From the NCBI GenBank assembly GCA_014218235.1, contig CM024760.1, positions 145,715,245 to 145,779,244 of the forward strand: a stretch of 64,000 bases of DNA. Reading direction: 5' to 3'. The stretch comes from Colocasia esculenta (Eukaryota > Streptophyta > Magnoliopsida > Alismatales > Araceae). Both the position numbers and the translations under genes were made by a program. Numbering within the stretch: position 1 is the first letter of the stretch; each line of letters starts with the position of its first letter. This document shows positions 23,478 to 35,500 of the stretch, one piece after another. The notes under the pieces were generated by a model, which made no database searches, was not told where the DNA came from, and saw nothing but the letters and a program-made list of their open reading frames with translations.

Positions 23478-24061
23478 CTCTCAGCCTTTCTTGCTTAGCC
23501 TTCAGAGAGCTTTTGTAGTTCTGAGATATTTTCTTGTTGAAAATCTTTGTCTCTCAGACATTGCCTCAGATCAAGCAATCTATCGTAAGTTTGGTCTAGG
23601 GGCCTTTCGCCTTTACTCACATTCCTTGTGTGTATTCCTCTTCGTGTGTGAAGGGAAGACCTGTTGGAAACAGGTGGTTGTTATTCCCTTCATTGAGGAA
23701 GGAAGACCTGTGTATCAGGTGGTAGTTTGTACCTCTTCATGTTTTGAAGACAAGGCCATGTACGGCTAGATATGTAAGGGTCCTTAAGGGGGACAGTACC
23801 CTTGGTTAGTGAAATCCCAAGTTGTTGCTTGGGGACTGGACATAGGACTCCTTAGGATAGGAGGGCCGAACCATGATAAAAATCTCATATTGTTGTGTGA
23901 TTATTTGTTGCTTGTTTGTCTTCACTCTTACTAACACTAACTATCAATTCTAGTGTTTTCTGTTAAGTGTTTTTATTGACAGATTTTAGTCCAAAAAGAG
24001 TTTTAGCAATCCATCCACCCCCCCCCCCCCCCCCCCATCTGGGCTTGCTAGCTGGGCAACA
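23478..24061 (+). mobile_element. 3' LTR of SIRE S1, right part
   Basis: It resumes the LTR cut at 13667 and begins with the repeated CTCTC. It has SIRE LTR marks (GGTTAGTGAAATCCCAAG, GGGCCGAACCA) that recur in the solo LTR at 27036-28868. It ends with a C-run at about 24017-24036 and GGGCAACA. No flanking repeat can be tested because the 5' end of S1 is lost. Confidence 0.85.
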
Positions 24062-24243
24062 CGTGCCTCTTTGGAGACCATGACCCAGATAATGAGCAAT
24101 CTAGATAGTCTGAAGCTGGGACAGGATATGCTGCTCCATCAGGTGGAAGGGTACTGGGAGGTACTGTCTGAAGCAGCAAGAGAGTTGTATCATGGGCCTG
24201 GGGATGATCAGCAGTCATCTGTGGAGTCTACTGCTCAGACTTG
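24062..24243 (+). pseudogene. C-terminal coding remnant, unknown retroelement protein
   Basis: An open frame of about 59 codons (SLETMTQIMSNLDSL, LLHQVEGYWEVLSEAARE) ends at TGA 24241-24243. It has the helical, charged look of a real protein end. It does not match the C-terminus of the accessory ORF at 8321-11912. I cannot name it; a retroelement ORF tail into which S1 inserted is the likeliest reading. Confidence 0.35.
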
Positions 24244-24570
24244 AAGTCAGCTAGAAATTTAGGAACTTACTTTTGTAACCTCTCATTTTGTTAGTGGTGG
24301 TTGTATATATAACTTTCATGTAAATGTGTAGTGAGAGGTTAAAGGTGGTGATAATGTTGTAATTATTCCTCGACTTATTAGGGATGTTGTAAATATCTTT
24401 CGGCTTATTAGAACAAGAATGTTGATGTAATGTAAATATTTTGGTTAGTTAATGAAAAGTTGTATGTTATGTGAAACAGAAATTTTGTATGTGATGAATG
24501 TGATCATGATTTGGGTGATGATATTAATGTATGAATTGTTGGATGTCTCAGATAATTTCTCAAATTAATC
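24244..24570 (+). other. Unassigned AT-rich DNA before element C gag
   Basis: No ORF, LTR end or PBS is recognised. It may be the decayed leader of element C, or DNA next to the coding remnant on the left. The 5' LTR of C is not seen here. Confidence 0.4.
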
Positions 24571-27035
24571 ATGGACGGAAGTGATGCAAATTGGAAGAAA
24601 ATGGAGAGCTCAATGCATGACCTGACACGGGTAATGAGGACAGTGGCTAAGAACAACACCCACAATGGAACAAATCTGTTTAAGGATTTTCGAAGTTTAG
24701 ATCCTCCAAGATTTTCTGGTAGTACGGATCCGAATGATGCCAAAAATAGGTTAAAGAATATATAGAGAATTTTTAAGGTGATTTGATGTACAGAAGAGGA
24801 AAAGACACGGTTAGCAACGTTCCAGTTGGATCGTGATGCTCGAGCATAGTGGGAAACTGTGGAAACTACTCTAGAGGACTAGAATCAGGTTGGTTGGGAG
24901 GAGTTTGTGGAGTTATTCAATGATCAGTATTTCTCCGAGGTAGTTCAAGAGAGGAAAGCTAACGAGTTTGCTAGTTTAAAGCAACTCAGAATGCCGGTGT
25001 CGGAGTACGAGGCATAGTTTTCCCGATTATCTAAGTACGCTCCTCATCTAATAGCCACAGAGAAGTTGAAAGTAAATAGATTTATGAACGGTCTGCATCA
25101 AAACTTCATTACGTAGCTAACGCCTCATTTGATTACCGCATATTCTAAAATGGTTTAAAGAGCCTTGGTGTTAGAAGCTGCCAATGATACTATGGAAAAG
25201 ATTAAAGGAAAGTCCGGTGAAAGTTCTTCTGACCTAAAAGGAAGTTTGAGTCGGGGAATGCCCCTAAAGTTCAGCAGTCTACCAAGAAGGCAGGAAAAAC
25301 TCCAGGTTGGAACAAGATGTTTGTCATCATTGCCACATCAGTGGACACAAAACTGAGAACTGTTGGCGTAGGTTGGGTGCTTGCCTCCAATGTGGATGCA
25401 ATCAGCATCGGATTCCAGATTGTCCTATGATAAAGAACGTACCAACAACCCAGAATCCCCGAACCAAACAAGGATGTCTACAAGCTATTCAGGAAGTGGA
25501 ACCTGAATCTCCGCAAGAAGGTGGACTTGTTGAAGGTACACTTTTAGTAAACTCAAAACCTGCATATGTTTTATTCGATTCAGGAGCTACACATTCTTTC
25601 ATTAGTTGTGAGTTTGCTAGATCCTTAGGAATGAAGTCAGTCCCACTACCTACACAGTTAGAGGTTGGTACTCCTCTAAGTGAGGGTAAGAAACTTAAGG
25701 AATATTACCCTACCAGACAAATTTTGGTCAAAGAACATAATTATTCGGGTGACTTGATATGCCTTGAAATGTGGGATTATGATGTAATCCTTGGGGTAGA
25801 TTGGCTATCTAAACATCATGCGAATTTGGATTGTCATTTAAGGCAAGTAACTTTTCTGGATAAGGAGGTTTATTCTATGACTTTTGATAAACCCCGTACG
25901 AGAAGAATACCCTTAATCTCGGCAATTAAAGCATGCAAGTTAGTACAAAAAGGATGTCAAAGATATTTGGCTTCTGCGACATTAATAAATCAGAATACAA
26001 TAGGATTGAAGGATATCCCGATAGTAAGATAATTTCTTGATGTATTTTTGGAGGAACTACCTAGTTTACCACCTAGTAGAGAAGTAAAATTTTCAATTGA
26101 ATTGGTTCCAGAAGCCACACCAATTTCAAGAATGTCTTATAGAATGTCTATGGAAGAGTTGAAAGAATTAAAAGGCAATTGATGGAATTGATAGAGAAAT
26201 GATTCATTAGACCCAGTACATCTCCCTGGGGTGCTCCAGTACTATTCATTAAGAAGAAGAATGGGACTGTGCGATTATGCATAGATTATAGACAATTGAA
26301 TCAGTTAACAATTAAGAATAAATACCCACTCCTCCGGATTGATGATCTATTTAATCAATTGTCTGGAGCTCAATATTTTTCGAAGATGATCTTAGATCCA
26401 GTTATCATCAATTGAAAATTCAAGAAGAGGATATTCATAAGACAGCTTTTCGAAGTAGATATGGACATTATGAGTTTGTTGTGATGCCGTTTGGATTAAC
26501 CAATGCACCTTCTGCATTTATGCGTTTGATGAAAGATGTATTCAGGTCATATTTGTATCAGTTTGTAGTTGTATTCATTGATGACATATTAATTTACTCT
26601 AAGAGTGTGAAGGAACATGAAACACATTTACAGGTTACTTTGCAATTATTACGAGATCATAAGTTATATGCGAAATTTAGTAAATGTGAATTTTGGTTGG
26701 AACAAGTAACGTCTTGGGACATGTTATTTCTAGAGAGGGATTGTCAGTAGATTCCTCTAAAGTTGAAGCTATTTAAAAGTGGGAACAACCTAAGAACATT
26801 ACTGAAATTAGAAGTTTCCTGGGTATGTCTAGCTATTATCGGCGATTTGTTAAAGATTTTTCCAGGATCGCTTCACCTCTTACAAAACTAACCTGAAAGG
26901 GAACTACATTTGAATGGAATGAGAGTTGTGAATGTGCATTTCAAAGATTGAAGGAATGTTTATCATCCGCACCAGTTTTAGCATTGTCAGTAGAAGGAAA
27001 AACATTTGAAGTTTATACTGATGCATCAAATATCG
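24571..27035 (+). pseudogene. Del/Tekay gypsy gag-pol, part 1 (element C)
   Basis: The ATG at 24571 starts a gag like that of element B (DPPRFSGSTDPNDA), with two CCHC knuckles (CHHCHISGHKTENC, CLQCGCNQHRIPDC), protease (LFDSGATHSFIS) and RT (FIDDILIYS). It breaks off at 27035 inside RNase H (EVYTDAS), where a solo LTR is inserted. Decay is heavy: TAG at 24763-24765 plus several further stops in the gag frame up to about 25160, many of them TAG where CAG or TGG is expected, and frame changes near 25330, 26040, 26390 and 26720. The reading resumes at 28869 and again at 50873. Confidence 0.9.
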
Positions 27036-28868
27036 TGTTGAACCATATGGTTGTACTTGTATTTTGGTGATAACAAAACATATGATGATTTCAAGTATAT
27101 CTTTGATTGATTAAGTGTTATTGAATATTTTATTTCATCTGTGTCGCATCAGTCTCATAGAAAAATGCTAAGTCTTACATTGATGCAATATGGTGCACTA
27201 AAATGATAAAATCGATGTTTAATCCATATACATCGATTTCAGTTCAAGTGCCAAATTAATAAGTGCTACAACGATTTATTTTGATCGATTTTATAAGCGC
27301 TACAACGATTTGGTTTTAATTGATTTTATAAGTGCCATAACGATTCGTTTAGGGCTTATAACAATTTGATAAGTGAGCACAACGATTTGCCCTCACATCG
27401 ATTTGCCCTTCATAACGATTCATTAAGGCTCACATCGATTTGGGTCTCGTAACAATTTCTTAAGTGACCGCATCGATTTGCCTTCTATAACGATTCATTA
27501 AGGCTCATAACGATTTGGATCTCATAACGATTTCATAAGTGAGAACAACGATTTGCTCTCATATCGATTTGGTTCTCATAACGATTTCATAAGTGAGAAA
27601 CAACGATTTGCTCTCATATCGATTTGGTTCTCACAATGATCTGATAAGTGCCATAACGATTTGCTTATCACATCGATTTCTTCAGGTGATCATAACGATT
27701 TGCTTCTCACATCAATTTGCCCATCGATTTGCCTATACTTATAACATCGATTTTGTCCAAACATCGACTTCATGTAAACATAGATTTCCTTTATATTCAG
27801 ATGTTTCAAATATGTTTGGTGCCTAACAAAAAGTCAAATGTCTCTGACAGAAGATTTCTTCTCTCTCTAGATCTCTCCTATCCTGTCAGACAAAAAGTGA
27901 TCTCTTACTACTTCTGGAAGAAAACAGGAAGCATAGAGGTATGTAAGCTTTTTTGACAGACATACTCTTTTAGCTAAACACCTTCTTCTATGCTTGCAGA
28001 CCTCGAAGACCACCAAATGACTATCAATCTGAAGAAGAAAAAGAATAGAAAGATCAGCAACGACTAGAAGAGCTCCAACGGATCTCTTCAACGGATCTAT
28101 TCAAAAGCCTCTCATATAAAAGATGAAGCAAGGCTGAAGCAAGAAGCAGAGCCTTCCTGAATATCTTTGAAGGAGTGTACAACCAGTGAGGGACCTGAAC
28201 ACCACATACACTCAAACGAAAAGAGAGAAAGAGCCTGAGCCCAGAAGAAGTGTTCAAGCATCTGAAGCATTCAAGCCTTCAAGCTTTCTTTTCTCTCTTC
28301 ATTCTCTCTCTGCACTCATTGTAATCTTTGGGGATAGTTTTGTGACTGTGAGCTAGAGTTCTTAGTGATTTATCTTGTAATAGCTCTCGGTCTGATCTTT
28401 CTTTTCTAAGAAAGATTTCTGTCCAGCTATAGGACTGTATACAGTATAGAACCTAGCTAGGGGTTAGTGTCTAGCAGAACCGCACTGGGGTTTGTACCAG
28501 GAGGTTTGCTTCTGAGCCTGTAAAAGAAGTGGGCTGCCTTCTTGCCCGGGAAAGATAAGAAGACCAGCTGGGGTGCTGGGTGTTGTAGTGTCCTTTAGAG
28601 GGACTGTACCGTTGGTTAGTGAAATCCCAAGAGGTTGCTTGGGGATTGGACGTAGGGTTTCCATGTGGGAAGGGCCGAACCAGGATAAATTCTTGTGTCC
28701 TTTGTGTGATTGTTTATTTGCTTCCGTACTGCTACTCTTTATCAAACTAAACTAACCAAACTTTCAAGTGTTATTTTTCTGTGTTTAAGTTTCTATTTCA
28801 GATTTCAGAAAGACCTATTAACCCCCCCCCCTCTAGGTTAGCTAGTTGCCGCACCAAAAGGGCCAACA
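27036..28868 (+). mobile_element. SIRE-type solo LTR (1833 bp)
   Basis: It runs TGTTGAACC to GGCCAACA and is flanked by TATCG at 27031-27035 and 28869-28873, a perfect 5-bp TSD. Removing it restores the RNase H reading of element C. It shares marks with the S1 LTR (GGTTAGTGAAATCCCAAG, GGGCCGAACCA, a C-run near 28817) but differs enough to be another subfamily. No internal region remains, so it is a solo LTR. Confidence 0.95.
27212..27770 (+). repeat. ATCGATT/ACGATT array in SIRE solo LTR
   Basis: CGATT-core motifs recur about every 17 then 20-21 bp. Sampled starts are 27340, 27361, 27382, 27398, 27415, 27435, 27452, 27473, 27490, 27510 and 27527. This is the same motif and nearly the same rhythm as the array in the S1 LTR at 12312-13041, although the sequence between motifs differs. 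Confidence 0.85.
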
Positions 28869-29114
28869 TATCGGACTAGGATTTGTTTTGATGCAAGAAG
28901 GTAGAGTTATTGCCTATGCATCTAGATAATTAAAGACTCATGAGCAAAACTACCCAGTACATGATTTAGAATTAGCAGCGGTAACTTTTGCTCTTAAACT
29001 CTGGAGACACTACTTCTTTGATAACCAATTCATAGTGTACTCCAATCATAAAAGTCTAAAGTATTTATTTTCACAGAAGGAATTGAACATGAGATAAAGA
29101 AGATGGATGGAATA
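28869..29114 (+). pseudogene. Element C pol, part 2 (RNase H)
   Basis: It continues the RNase H domain (VIAYAS, VHDLELAAVTFALKLW, SLKYLFSQKELNM) after the solo LTR and ends at 29114, where E1 is inserted. It carries in-frame stops, for example TAA near 28928 and near 29095. Confidence 0.9.
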
Positions 29115-30069
29115 TGTGATGGACTGCGTTGTTCAAACCCGTTAAACCGATAACGAGCTTCACCCGAGTCCGTCTCCCGCGAACGGGTCGTAGCCTCACA
29201 CGGGATACCACAATACAAGTCCGTGATAACACAAAGGAACACACTGAATCACATGCTTGATTTACAATCTCACATATATTCATAATAGATTTCATAGCCA
29301 AATTTCAACAAAAGTCAAATATAGTACAAGAGCCTGGGGCATACCTCGAGGTACAACTGAGAAATGAAAACTACACTGTTGGAGGCGTCTGCCTAGCACA
29401 GCTGCGACACGGCTCTGAACTGGAAGACGGTAACGAAACCTCCTCTTCGCCTTCACCTGTTGGGAGTAGGGGTGAGCCTCGCAAATCACTGGCTCAGTAG
29501 GGTAACTCCCCAAAAACCGAGCAAACCAACACAAGTGCGTAAACAGAAAACTATGCTAGAAGTTTATATAGCACAAGCTAATAGGCTATTAAAGCTGTAA
29601 ACACCACTTATCGTTTGCCGACAACGTAAAGATACATTAATAAATAAACGGCAAACCACAACAACGTGTACGTGCTAAAGTAGAGACCGCCACACTCGAG
29701 CCACGTAGACTGGTTCGCGACACCAACTACTGACTCGGACAAAACTACACATGTCTACCTCTCAGCCTCGCAGCCACGGACGGAAGGTCCAGCTCCCGCT
29801 CCACAAGAACAAAACAAACAACTGTGGAGACCAACCTACACCACAACCTGCGGACCACACAGCCATAGGCCCATGCCTGGCACATCTAGAGACTCTGGCC
29901 TGAGCTCCCTAGAGTGAGGCACTGGAAGGGACTAGATGGGGACCAGTGACATCTATTGGTGTCGTACCCTCAACTAAGAGCATGCTACAAGCGACAAACA
30001 AACAAAAGTCGATGTCCTACTGTCGTCTTTCCCTTAGCTAGACGTACAACTCAAACACAGGAGTGAGGG
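29115..30069 (-). mobile_element. E1 3' LTR, outer part (reverse)
   Basis: The reverse-oriented LTR begins TGTGATGGACTG, the complement of its CA end. GAATA at 29110-29114 recurs at 50873-50877 beyond the other end of E1, giving a perfect 5-bp TSD over 21.8 kb. The LTR is cut at 30069 by E2 and resumes at 39494. Confidence 0.93.
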
Positions 30070-30246
30070 TGTAACGTCGCGTGTTTTTCAGATCCATGCG
30101 GATCATGTGTGTTGTGGTTGAGGTGGCCGTTGTGAGGCCAGTGTGAGTTGGTTGTGTGGAATGTGTGGTTTGGATGTGTGGTTTGTTCAGGTGAAGTGCA
30201 GGTTTGGTCCTGAAATAAAATAGGACCTCCTGCTGTTGGTTGTAGG

Positions 30247-30376
30247 TTGACGGCCAAAGGTGGTCGCTGACTAGGTTAACGACCAGCTAAGGTGACGTTA
30301 AGTTATGAACTTAACGACAATCTTTGTGGACGTTGATGGTGGCGGTTGCTATTGGCGGCAGAGGGGTTGACGCCAA
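30247..30376 (+). repeat. E2 LTR motif patch 1 (GACG/GTCG pairs)
   Basis: CG centres fall at 30251, 30265, 30280, 30296, 30315, 30331, 30343, 30356 and 30371, about 12-19 bp apart. Several neighbours form inverted pairs: GGTCG with CGACC, CGTTAAGTT with AACTTAACG, and TTGGCG with CGCCAA. The same LTR slot in E1 carries TCGCGA motifs instead. Confidence 0.7.
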
Positions 30377-30902
30377 CCTGAGAATCCTACTGGTTATAGG
30401 GTCACCCGAGAGCAAGTTCTTCACCTGGTTCTCCCTTCCCCTTGCCCCAACTTCACGCCCCTGTGTCCCTAAAGCTTCCAATAGGTACAGAAGGGTGGTT
30501 GGAGGATCGTGGGACGTGTGGCGTTTCCGAATCGCGCGAGGAAACGTCGTGGCGTGGTGCAATTCCCGTGGGAGCTCGCGGAGGGTTCGGTGTGAATCGG
30601 GAGATTTCGGGAGGTTTAAGCATGTTCTGAGGTAGGGAACGAACCCTGTTAGCTCCGTAGGATCATTAAAATATGACGTAACCACCTGAATCAGCATGTT
30701 TAATGCATTTTTGGATTAGGTTGCACCATGCGGGGATAATGGGTGGTTTGATGAATTTGAGTAGTAAAACATGTTGTTATGGCTTAATTATAGTGTATGG
30801 ATGTTAGTGGGACTATTTCTGCATGTCTTTCCGTTGTTTTAACGCTTGTAAAACCTGTAGAATCGGTTTAGGGTTTCTGCAGGGAAAAAGGTTGAAGATC
30901 TT

Positions 30903-30999
30903 GGCGTCAACATTGTTTGTCGCCAAGTTCATCAGCTGGGATATAGACGGCCAGATCCCTTGCCGTCTACTTCCTGTAAGCGGCAGTCGATGTTGCCGC
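30903..30999 (+). repeat. E2 LTR motif patch 2 (three inverted pairs)
   Basis: There are three successive inverted pairs: TTGGCG/CGCCAA, TAGACGGC/GCCGTCTA and GCGGCA/TGCCGC. The CG centres of each pair are 16 bp apart (30905-30921, 30948-30964, 30981-30997). In RNA each pair could form a small hairpin. The patch recurs in the 3' LTR near 38020-38118. Confidence 0.75.
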
Positions 31000-32360
31000 C
31001 AACTTGTGTATAAGCAGAAATGACTGTTTATGGTATTTATCGATAATGAATGGTGCGTTGGCACCTGTGGTGCACTGAGTGCACATAGGTTCTGCGTTTG
31101 GCATACAAGATATGTAGTTAGCTACTTACTTTCGTGGCTGCGTGTTGTTCACGCGAGACCAGTTGGGTTCACGTGTGGTGGACCATTGTTACTTGAGGTT
31201 TACGTGAGTTTTCACGTGGTTTGTGTGTAACGTGCACGTGGTTTTGTGTACGTGGCGAGTAGTACGACACCTACCGTGGTTACCTCTCCAGTTGGGTGCC
31301 CCAGGTTCTTTGTGAGCCAGGCTGTTAGCTCGGGGCTTTGTCCCGGTACTTGTGTTGTACCGTCGAGGTCTGTGTCGTCTGACCTGGACACCCTCACTCT
31401 TGTGTTTGAGTTGCACGTCCGGCTGAGGGAAAGACGACAGTGGGATAGTGACACTTGTGTTTGTCTTTAGTCATTTGTAGCGCGCTCGTAGTTGGGGGTA
31501 CGGACACCAGTAGTCGACACTGGTCCCCAGCTAGTCCTTTTCTAGTGCCTCACTCTAGAGAGCCTGGGCCAGGGTCTCCTGAGGTGTTAGGCATGGGCCT
31601 GCGACCGTGTGGTCCGCAGGTGGTGGTGTTTAGTTGGTCTCCATAGTTGCTTGACCTTTCACGTGGAGCGGTAGCTGGACCTTACGTCCGTGGCTGCGAG
31701 ACTGAGAGGTAGACCTGTGTTAGCTTGTCCGAGTCAGTTTTTGGTGTCGCGAACCAGTTCACGTGGCTCGTGTTTGGCTGTCTCTACTTTAGCTTGTACA
31801 CATGTACTGATTTGCCGTTTAATTATTACAGTTGTTTCTCGTGGTCGGCAGACGGTGAGTACTTTTATAGCTTTCATATCCTGCTTAGCTGTTCTATAAA
31901 TTGTTGGTACTGTTTATTGCTTTTGTACCTGTGGTTTTGGTTTGCTCGGTGTTGGGGGAGTTCCCTACTGAGCCAGTGACTAGCGAGGCTCACCCCTACC
32001 CCCACAGGTGAGAGCGAGGAGGACGTTTCACGACCGTCGTCCAGTTCAGAGCCGCGCCGTAGCGGTGCAGGGTCGGTACCTCCAGCTGTGTAGTAGCAAC
32101 TCCAGCAGTGTAGTGTAGATAGTTGTTTATTTTCTTCAGTTGTACCTCGGGGTATGCCCCAGGCTCTTGTACTTCTTTTCAATTTTGAGAAAATTTGGCT
32201 ATGTAACTTGTGAAATATATATAAAATGTGATGTGTTCCTTTATGTTTACACGGACTGTGGTTTGGTTTCCCTTGCGAGGATTTGGCCCGTTCGCGGGAG
32301 GCGGACTTGGATCAAGTACGTTATCGGTTTAACGGGCTTGGCCGAGGCATTCCTTCACAA

Positions 32361-32373
32361 TTGATATCAGACA
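32361..32373 (+). promoter_or_regulatory. Primer-binding site of E2
   Basis: TTGATATCAGACA begins two bases after the 5' LTR and matches the initiator-Met tRNA type PBS (TGGTATCAGAGC) with changes. E1 has the closer form, in reverse, at 45630-45645. Confidence 0.7.
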
Positions 32374-32514
32374 AGGTCCGTGTTAATATAAGGGAATTAT
32401 AAAGATACATAGCCTTATTTCGGTCTTTGTACACTGCTGGAAGGGACCCTGGTTTTTGATAATTTGTTGTTTTGATTTTTTGTTTGGTGTTTTGTTTATG
32501 TAGAAATTTCTGGA

Positions 32515-35500
32515 ATGGCTGATAGAAGAGATTGGGGTGGTGGAGGAGATGATCCGGAGGAAAGTACCCAGCGTATGATATAAAGAATCTGGGAAAGCCT
32601 CACGGATATTCGGACAAGAATGGATCAGCAGGCGCCGGTACCACCGGTTGCAGTGCCACCTGGGGATGGAGAGGCTGTACCTGTAGCTCCAGTTCCGCCA
32701 AGAGTGGAGGTGCCTTTTGCAGCACCTGTGCCACCACCACCACCAGTGCTGATAGCAGAAGAACCAGTGATGCAGGTTGAAAAGTTTCTGAGATTGCAGC
32801 CACCTACCTACTCAGGAGGGCCGAATCCAGATACAGCGGAGCACTGGGTTCATGAGGTTGAGAGGGTTTTTGCAACTATGAGGTGTCCGGCAGCAGATAA
32901 AGTTGTGTTAGCTGCTTATCAGTTGAGAGGTTTTGCATTGGAATGGTGGCGACTGAAGATGCAGACCACCTTTGCAGGCAGGACAGAGGAGGCCATCACT
33001 TGGTCGGAATTTCTTGATGTATTTAATGATACATTCTTTCCGATTCAAGTGCAGCAAGTGAAAAGAGAGCAGTTTCGGACGCTCTTCAGTCATGAGGTAA
33101 CTTAGCTGATATGCACCTTATGTTGTATCAGATAATAATATGATGGTTGAGTATTTTATTAGAGGTTTGAGAGTGGAATTGCAGGATGCAATATTACCTC
33201 TCATGTGTAAGACAGTGGAAGAAGCAGCCCAGAGAGCAGCTATATTGGAGAGGTCTATTCGTACTCGTTAGGTGGGTGAGTCAGGTTCAGGTAGTTTTCG
33301 GCTACCGCAGCAGTCAGTGGGTGCAAGTAAGAGTAAAGCACCAGCAGGACCTTCTTCATCAGGCTTTGGTAAATGGGGCCAGAAATTGAAGCAAGCATTT
33401 AAAGGCAAAGGAAGAGGATGGGGAGGTCGTCAGCAATTCCAGCAGGGCCGAGGTAGGCCAGAGGTGGAGGAGTCGCAGCAGAGTACTGCCAGGCAGCCTA
33501 TTACTCCACCAGGATATAGATGTTATAATTGTAATCAGCCCGGACATTTGATCCGCAATTGTCCCTATTCAAGAGAGTATGGTTATGGAAGAGGTGTGCA
33601 GCAGCAGCAGCAGCCTCAGCAGTTTCAGCAGCCACAGTCAGGTCGTGGCAGAGGAGCACCGCAGCAGCGAGGAAGAGGCCGGGTTATGGCTATCACCCTA
33701 GCCCAGGCGGAGGCATCGAATATGATAGAAGGTACTTTACCTCTTTATGAATATTTAGCAAGAGTTTTATTTGATTCAGGTTCCTCTCATTCTTTCATTT
33801 CCGAAGAATTTCTGGATTGTATAGCTCATCCTTTAGAGGAAAAGTCTTGTGAGTTGTAGTGGAGGTTCCTTCGGGTGAGTTCCTGCTCACTTCGAGCTAT
33901 ATAGATGAAGCTCCTGTTATGATTGAAGGGAACCAGATGCCGGGTCGGTTGCCTGCCAGCTGTCAGATTATGATATTATTTTGGGTATGGATTGGCTTGA
34001 GATGTATGGAGCAATGTTAGATTGCAGAAAGAAAAGGATCAGGTTTTGTCATCCTAATGGTGCAGTATTTGAATATCAAGGTATGCCTTTTTATACCTCT
34101 AAGTTTCTAATTTCTGCAATTAAAGCTAGAAAGTTGATAAATGCTGGGTGTGTGGCTTATTTAGCCTCGGTAAGTCTGGTAGAAGCTAGTCAGTCAGTGG
34201 AAGCAGTTCCCGTGGTTAGGGAATTTGCTGATGTTTTTCCTGAGGATTTGCCTGGTTTAGCTCCACATAGAGAGGTGGACTTTACCATTGAGTTGCTGCC
34301 AGGTACCATGCCGATTTCTAAAGCTCCATATCGAATGGCACCAGCAGAACTTAAAGAATTGAAAAAGCAGTTAGAAGAATTGTTGCAGAAAGGGTTTATT
34401 AGACCGAGTCATTCCCCGTGGGGAGCGCCGGTATTTTGTGAAAAAGAAAGATGGAAGTTTTGGATGTGTATTGATTATAGAAGTTGAATGATGTGACCAT
34501 TAAGAATAAGTACCCGTTGCCAAGGATAGATGATCTGTTTGATCAGTTGCAATCAGCAAAGGTATTTTCTAAAATTGATTTGAGGTCCGGGTACCATCAG
34601 TTAAGAATTAAAGAGGAGGATATAGATAAGACAACATTTAGAACCAGATATGGTCACTATGAGTTTGTGGTTATGCCATTTGGGTTGACTAATGCTCCTG
34701 CAGGTTTTATGGATCTGATGAATAGAATTTTTCATCCATATTTAGACCAATTCATTGTGGTCTTATTGATGATATTCTGATTTATTCAGCATCTGAAGAG
34801 AAGCATGCAGCTCATTTGAGGTTTACCATGCAGTTGTTAAGGGATAACCAATTGTTTGCTAAATTCAATAAGTGTGAATTTTGGTTGAAAGAAATTCAGT
34901 TTCTGGGTCATGTTTCTCAGCTAGAGGAGTAGCAGTGGACCCAAGTAAAGTGGAAGCAGTGATGAGATGGGAAGTGCCTAAGACAATAACTGAGATTAGA
35001 AGTTTTCTGGGATTGGCAGGTTATTATAGGCGCTTTATTCAAGATTTTTCTAAGATTGCAGCACCTATGACTAAATTGACCAGAAAAGGTGTGCCATTTG
35101 TGTGGTCCGGTGAATGTCAGAAAAGTTTTATGGAATTGAAGGAAAGACTTACATCAGCACCTATATTGACATTACCGGCAGGGAGTGGTGGTTTTGTGTT
35201 GTATACTGATGCTTCAAGAAGAGGACTTGGTGCAGTGCTTATGCAGCATAGCAAAGTGATAGCTTATGCGTCCAGGCAATTGAAGCCGGTAGAAGAAAAT
35301 TACCCCACTCATGATTTGGAATTGGCAGCAGTTGTGTTTGCCTTGAAAATGTGGAGGCATTATCTGTATGGCGAGAGATTTGAGATCTTTACAGATCATA
35401 AAAGTTTGAAGTATATTTTCTCGCAGAAAGATTTGAATCTTCGCCAGCGCAGATGGATTGAGTATTTAAAGGATTATGATTTCAGTTTGGCTTACCATCT

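Larger units (their letters stand above)
30070..32359 (+). mobile_element. E2 5' LTR (2290 bp)
   Basis: It runs TGTAACGTCGCG to CATTCCTTCACA. GAGGG at 30065-30069 recurs at 39494-39498, a perfect TSD. The 3' LTR of E2 at 37187-39493 is nearly identical by eye. E2 is of the same family as E1, in the opposite orientation, and sits inside the E1 LTR. Confidence 0.95.

Noticed and set aside
24017..24036. Poly-C run, with another near 28815-28828
   Set aside because: C-runs near the 3' end are a normal part of SIRE-type copia LTRs and not a separate feature.
30311..30697. A 128-codon minus-strand ORF in the E2 5' LTR, repeated at 37428-37814 in the 3' LTR
   Set aside because: Both copies are open, but the LTRs are nearly identical anyway, so this is no independent evidence of selection. 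The protein looks low in complexity and antisense to the LTR.
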